A stretch of 64,000 bases of DNA, from positions 62,001-126,000 of the forward strand of contig CASETE010000006.1 in the NCBI GenBank assembly GCA_949290785.1. Direction: 5' to 3'. Below, piece after piece: positions 49,980 to 58,561 of this stretch (within the stretch, counting starts at the first letter, position 1; each line of letters starts with the position of its first letter). The stretch is from an uncultured Pseudomonadota bacterium (GTDB taxonomy: Bacteria; Pseudomonadota; Alphaproteobacteria; Rs-D84). Made by a program: the position numbers and the translations under genes. The notes below the pieces were generated by a model that made no database searches, was not told where the DNA came from, and saw nothing but the letters and a program-made list of their open reading frames with translations.

Positions 49980-51251
49980 ATGAAAAAGTTTTTATTATTT
50001 AACACTTTTATTGTTTGTGGGTTATTTATTGAAACAGGTGCTGTTGCGGCATTAAATATGTGTGGAGCTATTGATTTAGAACCAGCTATATCGTCATATT
50101 CAATAACAGGTGATGATTTTTTGTATTCAAGTCAAACTACGTTTAATCAAGTACAATCTGCCTATGATAGATATAAATATGCCTCAATAACTGATAACCC
50201 ACATATGCGCGGAGCATTTAATCAATATACCCGTGTAAACGGTCATCTTTATAAATGTGGAGGTACAGGGGGGTGTAATATAGGGCTAAAAATTAGATTA
50301 TCAAATGCGGTATTAAAACAACAAGTTCAACAAGGGGTAAATGTATTTGAATGTAAAAGACGTGGAAACGATAGTCATTATTGGGATAAATTGAGTTTGT
50401 CTAAGTGTACTAGGGAACAATTGGACGCTACTGGTGGTTGGGTAGCTAACGACGGAAACAAGTATTATTATTCACTTGCAAATAATAGTGTATGTTATAT
50501 TGAATGTAAGGATAATGAAATTTTGGATACAGGTAGAAAAGAATGTAAAAAGAATGTCAGTGTAAAACAGCCAGCACAAACAAAAGTATCGGAACAAACA
50601 AAGACGCAACAACAGTCAACAACAGCAAATAATACAAACAATAGCAATCAAACAGCACAAAAAAATAATACATCAAGTAACAAGCCAGCACCGTCACAAC
50701 AACAAGCAACAGTAGAAGAATATGAATGCGATCAAGAGAAGTTGCAACAGCTGGTAGGGTGGAAGATTACATATGCTACTAACCAAAAGATTTTGGCCGC
50801 AATTAAACAATTGGAAGACTATTGTGAAGGCAAGAATAAACAGCCAGATGATTTTAACACAATGTATCAAACATTAAGTGAAATGATAGACAAACTAGAA
50901 GAAGAGAATGCGCTTCAAAAACAGAAAGAACAAGAAGCAGCAAAACAGGCAGCAAATGAAAAGGAGCAACAACAGTCGCGTACAAAAATTACAAGTACTA
51001 TTAAAATATTAGATGATATTTCTGGTAGATTTGAACTTAGTGTGTGGAAAGACGAGGACGGTAATTTTAATACTGCACGTTTGGTTTCCGATTCGGTCGC
51101 TGGGGTCGTGCTGGGTACCGCAGGCGGTTTGATTACAAGTAACGTCGTTAAAAAGAATCAGGTAGAAAGTGGTTTTGAAGATATTAAATGCACAATCGGC
51201 GGTCAGGTCGTTGCCGATTGGGGCGATCAGTTCCGCGTCGGTATCCGATAA
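49980..51251 (+). CDS. Lineage-specific exported protein with Gln/Asn/Thr-rich linker
   Basis: A 423-residue exported protein, not recognised. A signal peptide (about residues 1-24) precedes an N-terminal Cys-containing domain (YKCGGTGGCNIGLKI, FECKRRG, CYIECKDNEIL), a disordered Gln/Thr/Asn linker (about 195-245), a helical coiled-coil region with KLEEENALQKQKEQEAAKQAANEKEQQQ split by charges, and a C-terminal module SVAGVVLGTAGGLITSNVVKKNQVESGFEDIKCTIGGQ. The last part is glycine-rich and hydrophobic, comparable with the protein at 46342-47175. A TGATAAAAT box precedes it and GGGGGG lies before the ATG. Confidence 0.65.
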   Translation: MKKFLLFNTFIVCGLFIETGAVAALNMCGAIDLEPAISSYSITGDDFLYSSQTTFNQVQSAYDRYKYASITDNPHMRGAFNQYTRVNGHLYKCGGTGGCNIGLKIRLSNAVLKQQVQQGVNVFECKRRGNDSHYWDKLSLSKCTREQLDATGGWVANDGNKYYYSLANNSVCYIECKDNEILDTGRKECKKNVSVKQPAQTKVSEQTKTQQQSTTANNTNNSNQTAQKNNTSSNKPAPSQQQATVEEYECDQEKLQQLVGWKITYATNQKILAAIKQLEDYCEGKNKQPDDFNTMYQTLSEMIDKLEEENALQKQKEQEAAKQAANEKEQQQSRTKITSTIKILDDISGRFELSVWKDEDGNFNTARLVSDSVAGVVLGTAGGLITSNVVKKNQVESGFEDIKCTIGGQVVADWGDQFRVGIR

Positions 51252-51265
51252 GATGGGAAAATAAA

Positions 51266-51291
51266 AATGCCGGTTTAACCGGCGTTTTTAT
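51266..51291. terminator. Bidirectional terminator between the exported protein gene and the parE operon
   Basis: AATGCCGG pairs with CCGGCGTT around TTTAA, followed by a T-run; it lies between two convergent stops. Confidence 0.88.
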
Positions 51292-51707
51292 TTTTGCTGT
51301 TCATGCGTTTTATGCCGCAGCAAATTTAAATATTTCTCGCGACGGGACATTTGGTATTTTAAATCTTGTTTTGATGCGTGATTCAGTTTTGATAATATCT
51401 CTTCTGATTTAAATATGCCCATTATGTCGTTCGTCGGAAATAATAATAAAATTGGTTCCGATGTATTTTTGTCCAAATATTCTACAATCGTACAAGATAA
51501 TTCTTCGCCCATAACGGTCTTTAAATGTTCGTGCCCGTTCAGCAAGTTCATGATACCAGGCGTTGGAAACTGCAAGGTAGTATCTGTTACAGGCTTGCCG
51601 TTTATTTTTTGCACCGGTATGGCTATGTTGTGCTTGAAATCGTAAGTCTTGATATTATACGGGTTTATAATGTATGTGTTCTTTTTTTTATAAGTCTTGT
51701 TATTCAT
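51288..51707 (-). CDS. Hypothetical protein downstream of parE
   Basis: A 139-residue soluble protein, not recognised. The N-terminus is polar and Lys/Asn-rich; the middle has PTPGIMNLLNGHEHLKTVMGEELSCTIVEYLDKNTSEPILLLFPTNDIM, suggesting an alpha/beta domain; the C-terminus is helical and basic (YQMSRREKYLNLLRHK). It starts 15 bases after the parE stop on the same strand with AGAGAAG before the ATG, so it is probably co-transcribed. Confidence 0.6.
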   Translation of the reverse strand: MNNKTYKKKNTYIINPYNIKTYDFKHNIAIPVQKINGKPVTDTTLQFPTPGIMNLLNGHEHLKTVMGEELSCTIVEYLDKNTSEPILLLFPTNDIMGIFKSEEILSKLNHASKQDLKYQMSRREKYLNLLRHKTHEQQK

Positions 51708-51722
51708 GATATATCTTCTCTT

Positions 51723-53702
51723 TTATACAAATAAATCTTTTACAAATTGTGCATGTTCCGTTATGAACTTAAACCGAAATTCCGGTTTCTTGCCCATCAG
51801 TTCAGATACGATTGTGCGGGTTTTTTCCGTGTCTTCGGCACCTTCGTCCGTACGCGGGGGCAGGTCAACACGAATTAGTCGCCGCGTCTTTGGTGACATG
51901 GTCGTTTCCTTTAATTGATTAGGCATCATTTCACCAAGCCCTTTGAATCGTGATATTTCTATCTTTTTATTCTTGTACTTATTATTTTTCAAATCTTCCA
52001 GTTCTTCGTCTGTGTCTACATATATCGATTCGGTACCGCATGTTAGTTTATAAAGCGGCGGACAAGACAAATACAAATGACCACCATAAATCAGTTGAGG
52101 CATGTGTTGATAGAAAAACGCCATTAATAAAGACGCAATATGGCTGCCGTCAACGTCGGCATCAGTCATTACGATGATTTTTTCATATCGTAATTTGCTG
52201 TCGTCCCAATCTTTTGCTGTACCGGCACCAATAATATCAATTAATTCGTTTAATTCCTTGTTTGCACCGAATCTTTCATCTGAATTTGATATAACGTTCA
52301 AAACTTTCCCGCGCAGCGGCATAATCGCCTGCGTTGCACGGTCACGTGCCTGCTTTGCAGTGCCACCAGCCGATTCGCCTTCTACTATAAATAATTCTGT
52401 GCCTTCTACCCCGTGTTTAGAACAGTCTGCCAGTTTCGCAGGCATTCTTATGCGTTTCGTAGGCGTTTTACGGGCAATATCTTTGACTTGTTTCGTCTTG
52501 ATTCGGGCGTTAGCCAAATTTATTACGAAATCTAACAGATTATTTGCCGTCTTTGGGTCGGACGCTAAGAATATGTCCCAGGGATCGCGTAGCGCGTTTT
52601 CTGTATACCTGGCGATTTCAGGATTAGATAATTTTTCTTTTGTTTGGCCCAAAAATTGTGGCGTCTTGTAAAACACAGACACTATCGCAGCAACAGAGTC
52701 AAATACGTCATCACCAATGATAGAAGCCGCAGCCTTGTTATTTACTTTCTCGCCATATGCCTTTATACCTTTGGTAATAGCAGATTTGAAGCCTGTTTCA
52801 TGCGTGCCGCCGTCTATTGTTGCAATCGTATTGCAGTAAGACGAAAAGAATCCGTCATCAGATGCAGCACCGTTTTCATCAGTTAAAAATGTTAACGCCC
52901 ACTCAACACGACCAGCGTCATCAGGAAAATCAACGCTGCCACTGAATATTTTGGGTAAAATTCTTGGCTTGTCTTTCGTTTTTTCTTCCAAGAAATCCGC
53001 AACACCGTTTGGATAATAGAACGTAGTGTCTGCCGGAATGTTCATATCCTCTGTTAATAAAGTTGGATTACAGTGCCATTCAATCTTTACGCCCTTGGAT
53101 AAAAACGATTTTGCACGTGCCATACGATATATTTTTATCGGTTTGAAAACAGCAGAAGCGCCAAAAATCTCGTCGTCTAACGTGAACCTTATTTTTGTAC
53201 CGTGGTTCTTTGTCGGCTCGCCTCGCGTCATTTTACTGGTTGGCTTGCCACGTGAAAAACTTTGGCACCATTCATAACCGTCGCGCGATATCGTAACGAG
53301 CATTTCAGACGTAAGGGCGTTTACAACAGCACTGCCAACGCCGTGTAAACCGCCGCTGGTCTTATAGACGTTGTTATTAAATTTACCACCAGAATGCAGA
53401 GTTGTTAAAATAACCTCTAGTGCGGACTTGCCGGGGTATTTAGGATGCTCGTCCACGGGAATGCCGCGACCGTCATCTGTAATTTCAATCGTTTTCGCAT
53501 CAATTAAATTAACAATGATTTTTTTTGCGAAACCGGCGACCGCCTCGTCAATAGAGTTGTCCATAATTTCAACCGGCAGGTGATGCCAAGCCTTTTCGTC
53601 CGTCCCGCCAATATACATGCCAGGACGTAGACGTACGGGCTCTAAACCCTCTAACACCTGAATATCTGACGCGTCATAAGAATGTGTGTTTTGTTCTGTC
53701 AT
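51723..53702 (-). CDS. parE: DNA topoisomerase IV subunit B (ParE)
   Basis: A 659-residue type II topoisomerase ATPase subunit. The GHKL ATPase has EIMDNSIDEAVAG (Asn of the Bergerat fold), TDDGRGIPVDEHP, TLHSGGKF and SGGLHGVGSAVVNAL; the TOPRIM part has LFIVEGESAGGTAKQARDR and IIVMTDADVDGSHI, with the C-terminal GLGEMMPNQL. The opening YDASDIQVLEGLEPVRLRPGMYIGG and the length (GyrB is about 800) favour ParE over GyrB. ParE decatenates daughter chromosomes with ParC. Confidence 0.92.
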   Translation of the reverse strand: MTEQNTHSYDASDIQVLEGLEPVRLRPGMYIGGTDEKAWHHLPVEIMDNSIDEAVAGFAKKIIVNLIDAKTIEITDDGRGIPVDEHPKYPGKSALEVILTTLHSGGKFNNNVYKTSGGLHGVGSAVVNALTSEMLVTISRDGYEWCQSFSRGKPTSKMTRGEPTKNHGTKIRFTLDDEIFGASAVFKPIKIYRMARAKSFLSKGVKIEWHCNPTLLTEDMNIPADTTFYYPNGVADFLEEKTKDKPRILPKIFSGSVDFPDDAGRVEWALTFLTDENGAASDDGFFSSYCNTIATIDGGTHETGFKSAITKGIKAYGEKVNNKAAASIIGDDVFDSVAAIVSVFYKTPQFLGQTKEKLSNPEIARYTENALRDPWDIFLASDPKTANNLLDFVINLANARIKTKQVKDIARKTPTKRIRMPAKLADCSKHGVEGTELFIVEGESAGGTAKQARDRATQAIMPLRGKVLNVISNSDERFGANKELNELIDIIGAGTAKDWDDSKLRYEKIIVMTDADVDGSHIASLLMAFFYQHMPQLIYGGHLYLSCPPLYKLTCGTESIYVDTDEELEDLKNNKYKNKKIEISRFKGLGEMMPNQLKETTMSPKTRRLIRVDLPPRTDEGAEDTEKTRTIVSELMGKKPEFRFKFITEHAQFVKDLFV

Positions 53703-53761
53703 AGCATATTATTATTAGAACATTATTTGATTCCTTGCAAGTGAAAGAATTTTTTAATGGA

Positions 53762-53790
53762 CTTGATTTTTTTTATAAAGATCCTATATA
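53762..53790 (+). promoter_or_regulatory. RpoH (heat-shock) type promoter of dnaJ
   Basis: CTTGAT (53762-53767), a 15-base spacer and CCTATATA (53783-53790) match the alphaproteobacterial RpoH pattern (CTTG... CCTATAT). The predicted start is about 25 bases before the dnaJ ATG. Confidence 0.75.
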
Positions 53791-53821
53791 TTCTGAGAAT
53801 TAACTACGTAGGCATTTAAAA

Positions 53822-54952
53822 ATGAATAAAAATCCATATGAAGTACTGGGTGTCGCACGTGATGCGTCTGATGCTGATATTAAAAAGGCTTATCATAAAT
53901 TAGTTCTGAAATATCATCCGGACAAAAATCCCGGCGACAAGTCGGCAGAAGAAAAATTTAAAGAAGTTAATAACGCGTTTGACATATTAAAAGACCCGCA
54001 AAAGCGTGCCGCTTATGATAGATTTGGCGATGCGGCGTTCGCAGGCGGAAATGCGTCTGGGGCGAATCCTTTTGGCGCAGGTGGTAATCCATTTGGTAAC
54101 GGCGGGTTCCACTTTAATATGGGCGGCGGTGCAGGTATGGAAGACATCCTGCGCGAGGCTATGCGTGGTTTCGGGTTTGACGGTTTTGGCGGCGCCGCAG
54201 CCGGCGATGACAGGCGGGCGGGACGCGATTTATTAGATGAGGTTGTAATTGATTTAAAAGATGCTTATTTCGGCAAGGCGCATACCGTAAAGTTTTCTAG
54301 CGACGTTCAATGTGAAAAATGTCATGGCTTTGGTACCGCCGATGGTAAGCAGGCGCCTAAGTGTTCGCGTTGTGGGGGAACCGGTTACGTACATACAAAT
54401 CGTGGTTTCTTTGCTATGCAAACGCCGTGCCCAGAATGTAATGGCTTGGGCTATAAAATAGACAAGAAATGTTCTGTTTGTGACGGTGCAGGTACGGTTC
54501 GTAAAAGTCGTACTTTGGAGGTAAATATACCAGCAGGCGTTGAAGATGGTACGCGGTTGCGCTTGGCGGGGCAGGGCGAAGCCGGACAGAACGGCGCCCC
54601 GGCAGGTGATTTCTATCTTGATGTGCGTATCAGACCAGATAAACGGTTTGAACGTGATGGGGCAGATTTAATTACGAAAATTGACGTGCCGTTTACTACT
54701 CTTGCGCTGGGTGGTGAAATAGAAGTTGAAACTATTGATGATAAAAAGTTATCTGTAAAAGTTCCGGCAGGTACTCAAATTGGTGAAAAATTACGCGTTC
54801 GTGGTCATGGTATGCCAGGACGTCGTGCGGGTACTTTTGGAGATTTGTATATAGAAATTAATATGACAGTGCCAACAAAATTAACAGAAAAGCAAAAGAA
54901 ATTATTAAATGAATTTGCTGGCACAAAACCTGAAAAACGCGGGTGGTTTTAA
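53822..54952 (+). CDS. dnaJ: Chaperone DnaJ
   Basis: A 376-residue class A J-protein, the co-chaperone stimulating DnaK. The J domain has [23 protein letters not shown] with HPD, then comes a Gly/Phe-rich region (about residues 75-135). Four zinc-finger repeats follow ([32 protein letters not shown]) and the C-terminal substrate domain. It is complete. dnaK, its usual neighbour, is not in the window. An RpoH-like promoter precedes it. Confidence 0.97.
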   Translation: MNKNPYEVLGVARDASDADIKKAYHKLVLKYHPDKNPGDKSAEEKFKEVNNAFDILKDPQKRAAYDRFGDAAFAGGNASGANPFGAGGNPFGNGGFHFNMGGGAGMEDILREAMRGFGFDGFGGAAAGDDRRAGRDLLDEVVIDLKDAYFGKAHTVKFSSDVQCEKCHGFGTADGKQAPKCSRCGGTGYVHTNRGFFAMQTPCPECNGLGYKIDKKCSVCDGAGTVRKSRTLEVNIPAGVEDGTRLRLAGQGEAGQNGAPAGDFYLDVRIRPDKRFERDGADLITKIDVPFTTLALGGEIEVETIDDKKLSVKVPAGTQIGEKLRVRGHGMPGRRAGTFGDLYIEINMTVPTKLTEKQKKLLNEFAGTKPEKRGWF

Positions 54953-54954
54953 AA

Positions 54955-54976
54955 AAAACCGGTAAAAACCGGTTTT
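54955..54976. terminator. Bidirectional terminator between dnaJ and pgsA
   Basis: AAAACCGGT and ACCGGTTTT form a nine-base stem around AAAA with flanking A- and T-runs, between convergent stops. Confidence 0.93.
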
Positions 54977-54977
54977 T

Positions 54978-55580
54978 TTATTTCTTTATTTTCTTTAGTT
55001 TTTCTGCAAATGTGAATGTGTATTGTGTTGCAGACCAAATAGATGCAACTAATGACAACCACATGCCCCAAATACCGATTTGAGGTAACACGTAAATCAA
55101 GAACATAATAAGTCTGCTGTCTGTTGTCGTCATTACCATTGTACCAATAGCAAAGAACAATAAAAACGCACCAATAGATATCATTTGTAATGTTGTTTTT
55201 ATTTTACCCATTGAAAAGCGTGCTTTTGGTACGGGCATTTCAATTTTTTGCGTGCCAAGAAATTCGCGCAATCCGCTGATATATAACTCACGTGCAACCA
55301 TTAATATAATAGGTATGACTACAAACCAAACAGGAATCATGACAGTTAACATAATAAGCGTATTTACGACCAATAATTTATCACCGATATGGTCCATTAC
55401 ACCGCCTAGTTTTGAACATACATCATATTTACGTGCCAAGTATCCATCAAACAAGTCTGATAACGCGGCCAGAACGTATACTACAAAAGTAGTCCAATAC
55501 ATTCCGAACATTAATAACGGGATTATCGCAAATGCCGATGCAATGCGGAATGCGGATAGAAAGTTAACAAAAAATTTCAT
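54978..55580 (-). CDS. pgsA: CDP-diacylglycerol-glycerol-3-phosphate 3-phosphatidyltransferase
   Basis: A 200-residue membrane enzyme making phosphatidylglycerol phosphate. The CDP-alcohol phosphotransferase motif D-G-x2-A-R-x8-G-x3-D-x3-D is exact in LFDGYLARKYDVCSKLGGVMDHIGDK. The N-terminal LSAFRIASAFAIIPLL and about five helices fit. AAAGGAGAAA precedes the ATG. Close relatives such as phosphatidylcholine synthases are less likely because of the PgsA-like opening. Confidence 0.92.
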   Translation of the reverse strand: MKFFVNFLSAFRIASAFAIIPLLMFGMYWTTFVVYVLAALSDLFDGYLARKYDVCSKLGGVMDHIGDKLLVVNTLIMLTVMIPVWFVVIPIILMVARELYISGLREFLGTQKIEMPVPKARFSMGKIKTTLQMISIGAFLLFFAIGTMVMTTTDSRLIMFLIYVLPQIGIWGMWLSLVASIWSATQYTFTFAEKLKKIKK

Positions 55581-55626
55581 GTTTTTCTCCTTTGATAATT
55601 TATGTGTAATTTAATTATATCACTTA

Positions 55627-57039
55627 TTAGTGGAAATATGCATAAATTTTTTCAGCAGCAGATTTGCCCAGCCCTGGTACTTTTAATAATGCAGCCATAT
55701 CTGCATCTGAAACGGCACGTACAGAACCGAAATGATTTAATAAAGCCTTTTTTCGTCCTGGTCCTATGCCTTCTATTTCGTCAAGAACAGACGATGTCAT
55801 CGTTTTAGCGCGTGTTGTACGATGAAAAGTTATTACAAATCTATGCGCCTCGTCACGAACCGCCCTTAATAACAAGAATAAACTTGAATCTTTGGGAATG
55901 TCGCGACATATATCGCCATTAGGCATGATAAAATGTTCGTCACCGTTTCGGACTTCGCCTTTTGTAACACCCAGTACAGGTATGTCCGGCGCGGTTTTGT
56001 GCGCAATGTTCCATTGGGCAGGTCCACCGTCAACGATAATTAAGTCTAAGTGCGGTCCCCTTTGTACTGCCCGAGATATAAATTCTTCCATCATAGCGAT
56101 GTCGTTTCCCGCGCGTGAAAAGTCTTGCAATTTAAAGTGTCTGTATCCAGATTTTATAAAACCGTCATGGCCAAAGCATATCATTGCGCCAACAGGATTT
56201 TTCCCAAACAAATGCGAGTTATCAAAAACGCCAACTGTATTCAATTCAAGACCCAACCAGCGTTCTAATGATTTGACGCTTTCTGACCAGTTAAAATTCG
56301 CCCTATGTACAGGATTTCTTCGTATACCACGATTTGATGTGTGGGTTAATTCTGCGATTTTATCCCTGCATTTTGCAGCGGATTCAAAGTCCATCTGCTT
56401 GGCATATTTTTTCATTTGTTGGGTTAAATCGGAAATTATCGGTTCACTGTCACCGGTTAAAATTTTACGCGCCAATTGAACGTTTTCTGCGTAATGCGTT
56501 TGAGGTAATGTGCAGGGCGCACTGCAACGACCGATTTGATATAATAAACAAGGACGACTGCGGTTATTCATAAATGTATCTGTACATGTTCGCAGTTGAC
56601 ATACCTTTTGTATCGTTTTTATCGTTTCGTTAAGTGCGTAAACGGAAGGATATGGACCATAAACGTCACGTCGTTGGGATATTTTACCACGAAATTTTAA
56701 TAGGCGCGGATACCGGTGATTGGTTAATGCTATCATCGGGTACATCTTCCCGTCGGTTAGCATAATGTTGTACTTTGGCTTCAAAGTCTTTATTAAATTC
56801 TGTTCCAGTATCAACGCGTCCGATTCGTTTTGTGTGATGTCCCATTCTATTCGCGTAACCAAAGAACGCATAACTTGTTTATGTGGTTCTAACTTGGATA
56901 TATCCGTGTACTGTTTTAAGCGATTGGACAGATTTTTTGCTTTACCCACATATAACAAGTTGCCGTCGGCGTCGTACATTTTATAGACACCGGGGGCGTT
57001 GGGACTATTTTCAATTAAATCAGAAAATTGAATATTCAT
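55627..57039 (-). CDS. uvrC: Excinuclease ABC subunit C, shortened
   Basis: A 470-residue UvrC, well below the usual 600. The GIY-YIG nuclease (PGVYKMYDADGNLLYVGKAKNLSNRLKQY), Cys-rich segment (RSRPCLLYQIGRCSAPC), UVR motif (MKKYAKQMDFESAAKCRDKI), RNase H-like domain (GVFDNSHLFGKNPVGAMICF, LIIVDGGPAQWN, VRDEAHRFVITFHR) and C-terminal helix-hairpin-helix pair (IEGIGPGRKKALLNHFGS) are all present. About 130 residues that normally separate the UVR motif from the RNase H-like domain are missing. The start is the ATG at 57039 (MNIQFSDLIENSPNAPGVY); an upstream in-frame start would add a hydrophobic, atypical stretch. Confidence 0.92.
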   Translation of the reverse strand: MNIQFSDLIENSPNAPGVYKMYDADGNLLYVGKAKNLSNRLKQYTDISKLEPHKQVMRSLVTRIEWDITQNESDALILEQNLIKTLKPKYNIMLTDGKMYPMIALTNHRYPRLLKFRGKISQRRDVYGPYPSVYALNETIKTIQKVCQLRTCTDTFMNNRSRPCLLYQIGRCSAPCTLPQTHYAENVQLARKILTGDSEPIISDLTQQMKKYAKQMDFESAAKCRDKIAELTHTSNRGIRRNPVHRANFNWSESVKSLERWLGLELNTVGVFDNSHLFGKNPVGAMICFGHDGFIKSGYRHFKLQDFSRAGNDIAMMEEFISRAVQRGPHLDLIIVDGGPAQWNIAHKTAPDIPVLGVTKGEVRNGDEHFIMPNGDICRDIPKDSSLFLLLRAVRDEAHRFVITFHRTTRAKTMTSSVLDEIEGIGPGRKKALLNHFGSVRAVSDADMAALLKVPGLGKSAAEKIYAYFH

Positions 57040-57090
57040 ACTAAATATGATAGAATAATAAAAAATAAATAGCAAATGGGGGATATTATA

Positions 57091-57555
57091 ATGAGACAAG
57101 AATCAGGACGTTCAATGATAGAAATGATGGGTGTGCTGGCAATTATGGGGGTTATAACTGTTGGGGCTATCGCAGCAATTTCCAGTGCAATGAGTTTGCA
57201 AAAAAAGAACTCGGTTAATGATGACGTTTTGCAGATGGTTACACAAGTACGGCAATTATTTGGTGAATATGACGATTATTCAAATATAAATAATTCAACA
57301 ATATTTGGGGCAATTGGTATATCAAATAAAAATCCTTATGGCGGGTTATATGAAATATCTGTTAATCCATCTAATACCAGACAATTTATTATTTCTATAA
57401 CCGGTTTATCGCAATCTGATTGTGAATATTTCGTAACAAAGGCTTGGGACGGCTCTGTCGGGTACGAACAATCAGGGCGCACAGAAAGTGGCGCGGTTGG
57501 TGCTTGCAATTATCCAAACGGTCAAAATATCGTTCAGATAACATACGGTGAATGA
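57091..57555 (+). CDS. Type IV prepilin-like protein
   Basis: A 154-residue prepilin. The N-terminus MRQESG-RSMIE fits prepilin peptidase cleavage after Gly, with Glu at +5, followed by the hydrophobic helix MMGVLAIMGVITVGAIAAI. The globular part has two Cys near the C-terminus (QSDCEYFV and VGACNYP), consistent with the pilin D-region disulfide loop. I chose the ATG at 57091 because GGGGG lies at Shine-Dalgarno distance; an in-frame ATG at 57076 is less likely. It probably belongs with the type IVb pilus genes at 42-45 kb, but is a lone gene here, divergent from uvrC. Confidence 0.82.
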   Translation: MRQESGRSMIEMMGVLAIMGVITVGAIAAISSAMSLQKKNSVNDDVLQMVTQVRQLFGEYDDYSNINNSTIFGAIGISNKNPYGGLYEISVNPSNTRQFIISITGLSQSDCEYFVTKAWDGSVGYEQSGRTESGAVGACNYPNGQNIVQITYGE

Positions 57556-57576
57556 TGTTTTTAGGAATGTTTTTGA

Positions 57577-58548
57577 ATGGCTGAATTAGTAGAAGTTTCA
57601 AAAGTAGAAGATGGAACGCGGTTGTTGCGTTGGTTCCTAAGACATTTTCCATCAATGCCTCAGCGGGAGTTTTATAAGTTGTGTCGTGGCGGACAAATCC
57701 GAGTCAATTCTTCGCGTGCACGCGGTCAAGAAGTGTTGAGAGCAGGTGATGTTATAAGAATCCCACCCACGGTAGTAGGATACAAAAAGGTTAAAACAAA
57801 AAAAACCGAATCCGGCGACGTTTTTTCTTTATCTGATTTAGAGGCTTTGCGTAAGTGTATTATACACGATGATGAAGACATTGTTGTTTTTAATAAGCCT
57901 GCCGGCTTAGCTGTTCAGGGGGGAACAGGAATAAGAAAGTCTGTTGATAAAATGGCAATGGCTTTGTTCCCATATAATAAAATATCTTTGGTGCACCGTT
58001 TGGATAGGGAAACAAGCGGTATTTTGGTTGTCGCTAAGAATCAAAAATCAGCACAATTTTTATCAAATGCTTTTCAAAATAAAAGTGCTTATAAGGAGTA
58101 TCTGGCTTTATTGAACGGCGACGTAAAACCGAACAAAGGCATCATAGATGATTATATGATAAAAGGAAAAGTTTTTGATTCGCCGTCGCGTATAAACGAC
58201 GGAACAGGGCAAAGACCGCAAAGAGCCGTTACAGAATATGAAGTGTTAAGTCAGGCAGGCGGACATTTATCTTGGGTTCGTTTCTTGCCCAAAACAGGCA
58301 GAACACACCAGTTACGCGTTCATAGTGCGCTGGCTTTGCATGCGCCAATCGTCGGCGATAATTTATACGGATATGATAAAAAGTTAGACGCAACATTGCA
58401 TTCAATGTTTGATACAAATAACTTGTTTTTGTTTGCTTATAAGATAACATTTCAGCATCCTTCTAGTGGAAAAATGATGACTTTTAAAGCCCCTGTACCC
58501 GATTTTATGGCGCCGGTAATAGAATTTTTGGAGTTCAAGATACCTTGA
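57577..58548 (+). CDS. 23S rRNA pseudouridine synthase, RluC/RluD family
   Basis: A 323-residue enzyme with an N-terminal S4 domain (MPQREFYKLCRGGQIRVNSSRA) and an RluA-family catalytic domain (KPAGLAVQGG, VHRLDRETSGILVVAKN with the catalytic Asp, and KTGRTHQLRVHSALALHAPIVGD). The S4 domain and the RARGQEVLRAGDVIRIPP segment favour RluC. The start follows the pilin stop by 21 bases. It is followed 13 bases later by an AsmA gene. Confidence 0.9.
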   Translation: MAELVEVSKVEDGTRLLRWFLRHFPSMPQREFYKLCRGGQIRVNSSRARGQEVLRAGDVIRIPPTVVGYKKVKTKKTESGDVFSLSDLEALRKCIIHDDEDIVVFNKPAGLAVQGGTGIRKSVDKMAMALFPYNKISLVHRLDRETSGILVVAKNQKSAQFLSNAFQNKSAYKEYLALLNGDVKPNKGIIDDYMIKGKVFDSPSRINDGTGQRPQRAVTEYEVLSQAGGHLSWVRFLPKTGRTHQLRVHSALALHAPIVGDNLYGYDKKLDATLHSMFDTNNLFLFAYKITFQHPSSGKMMTFKAPVPDFMAPVIEFLEFKIP

Positions 58549-58561
58549 TGGATAAAACAAT

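Noticed and set aside
51723-53702. GyrB instead of ParE
   Set aside because: The 659-residue length and the opening YDASDIQVLEGLEPVRLRPGMYIGG fit ParE; GyrB is about 800 residues.
57040-57099. Upstream extension of UvrC beginning MSHYNIPHLLF
   Set aside because: It overlaps the pilin gene start on the other strand and is hydrophobic, unlike UvrC; the ATG at 57039 matches the family start.
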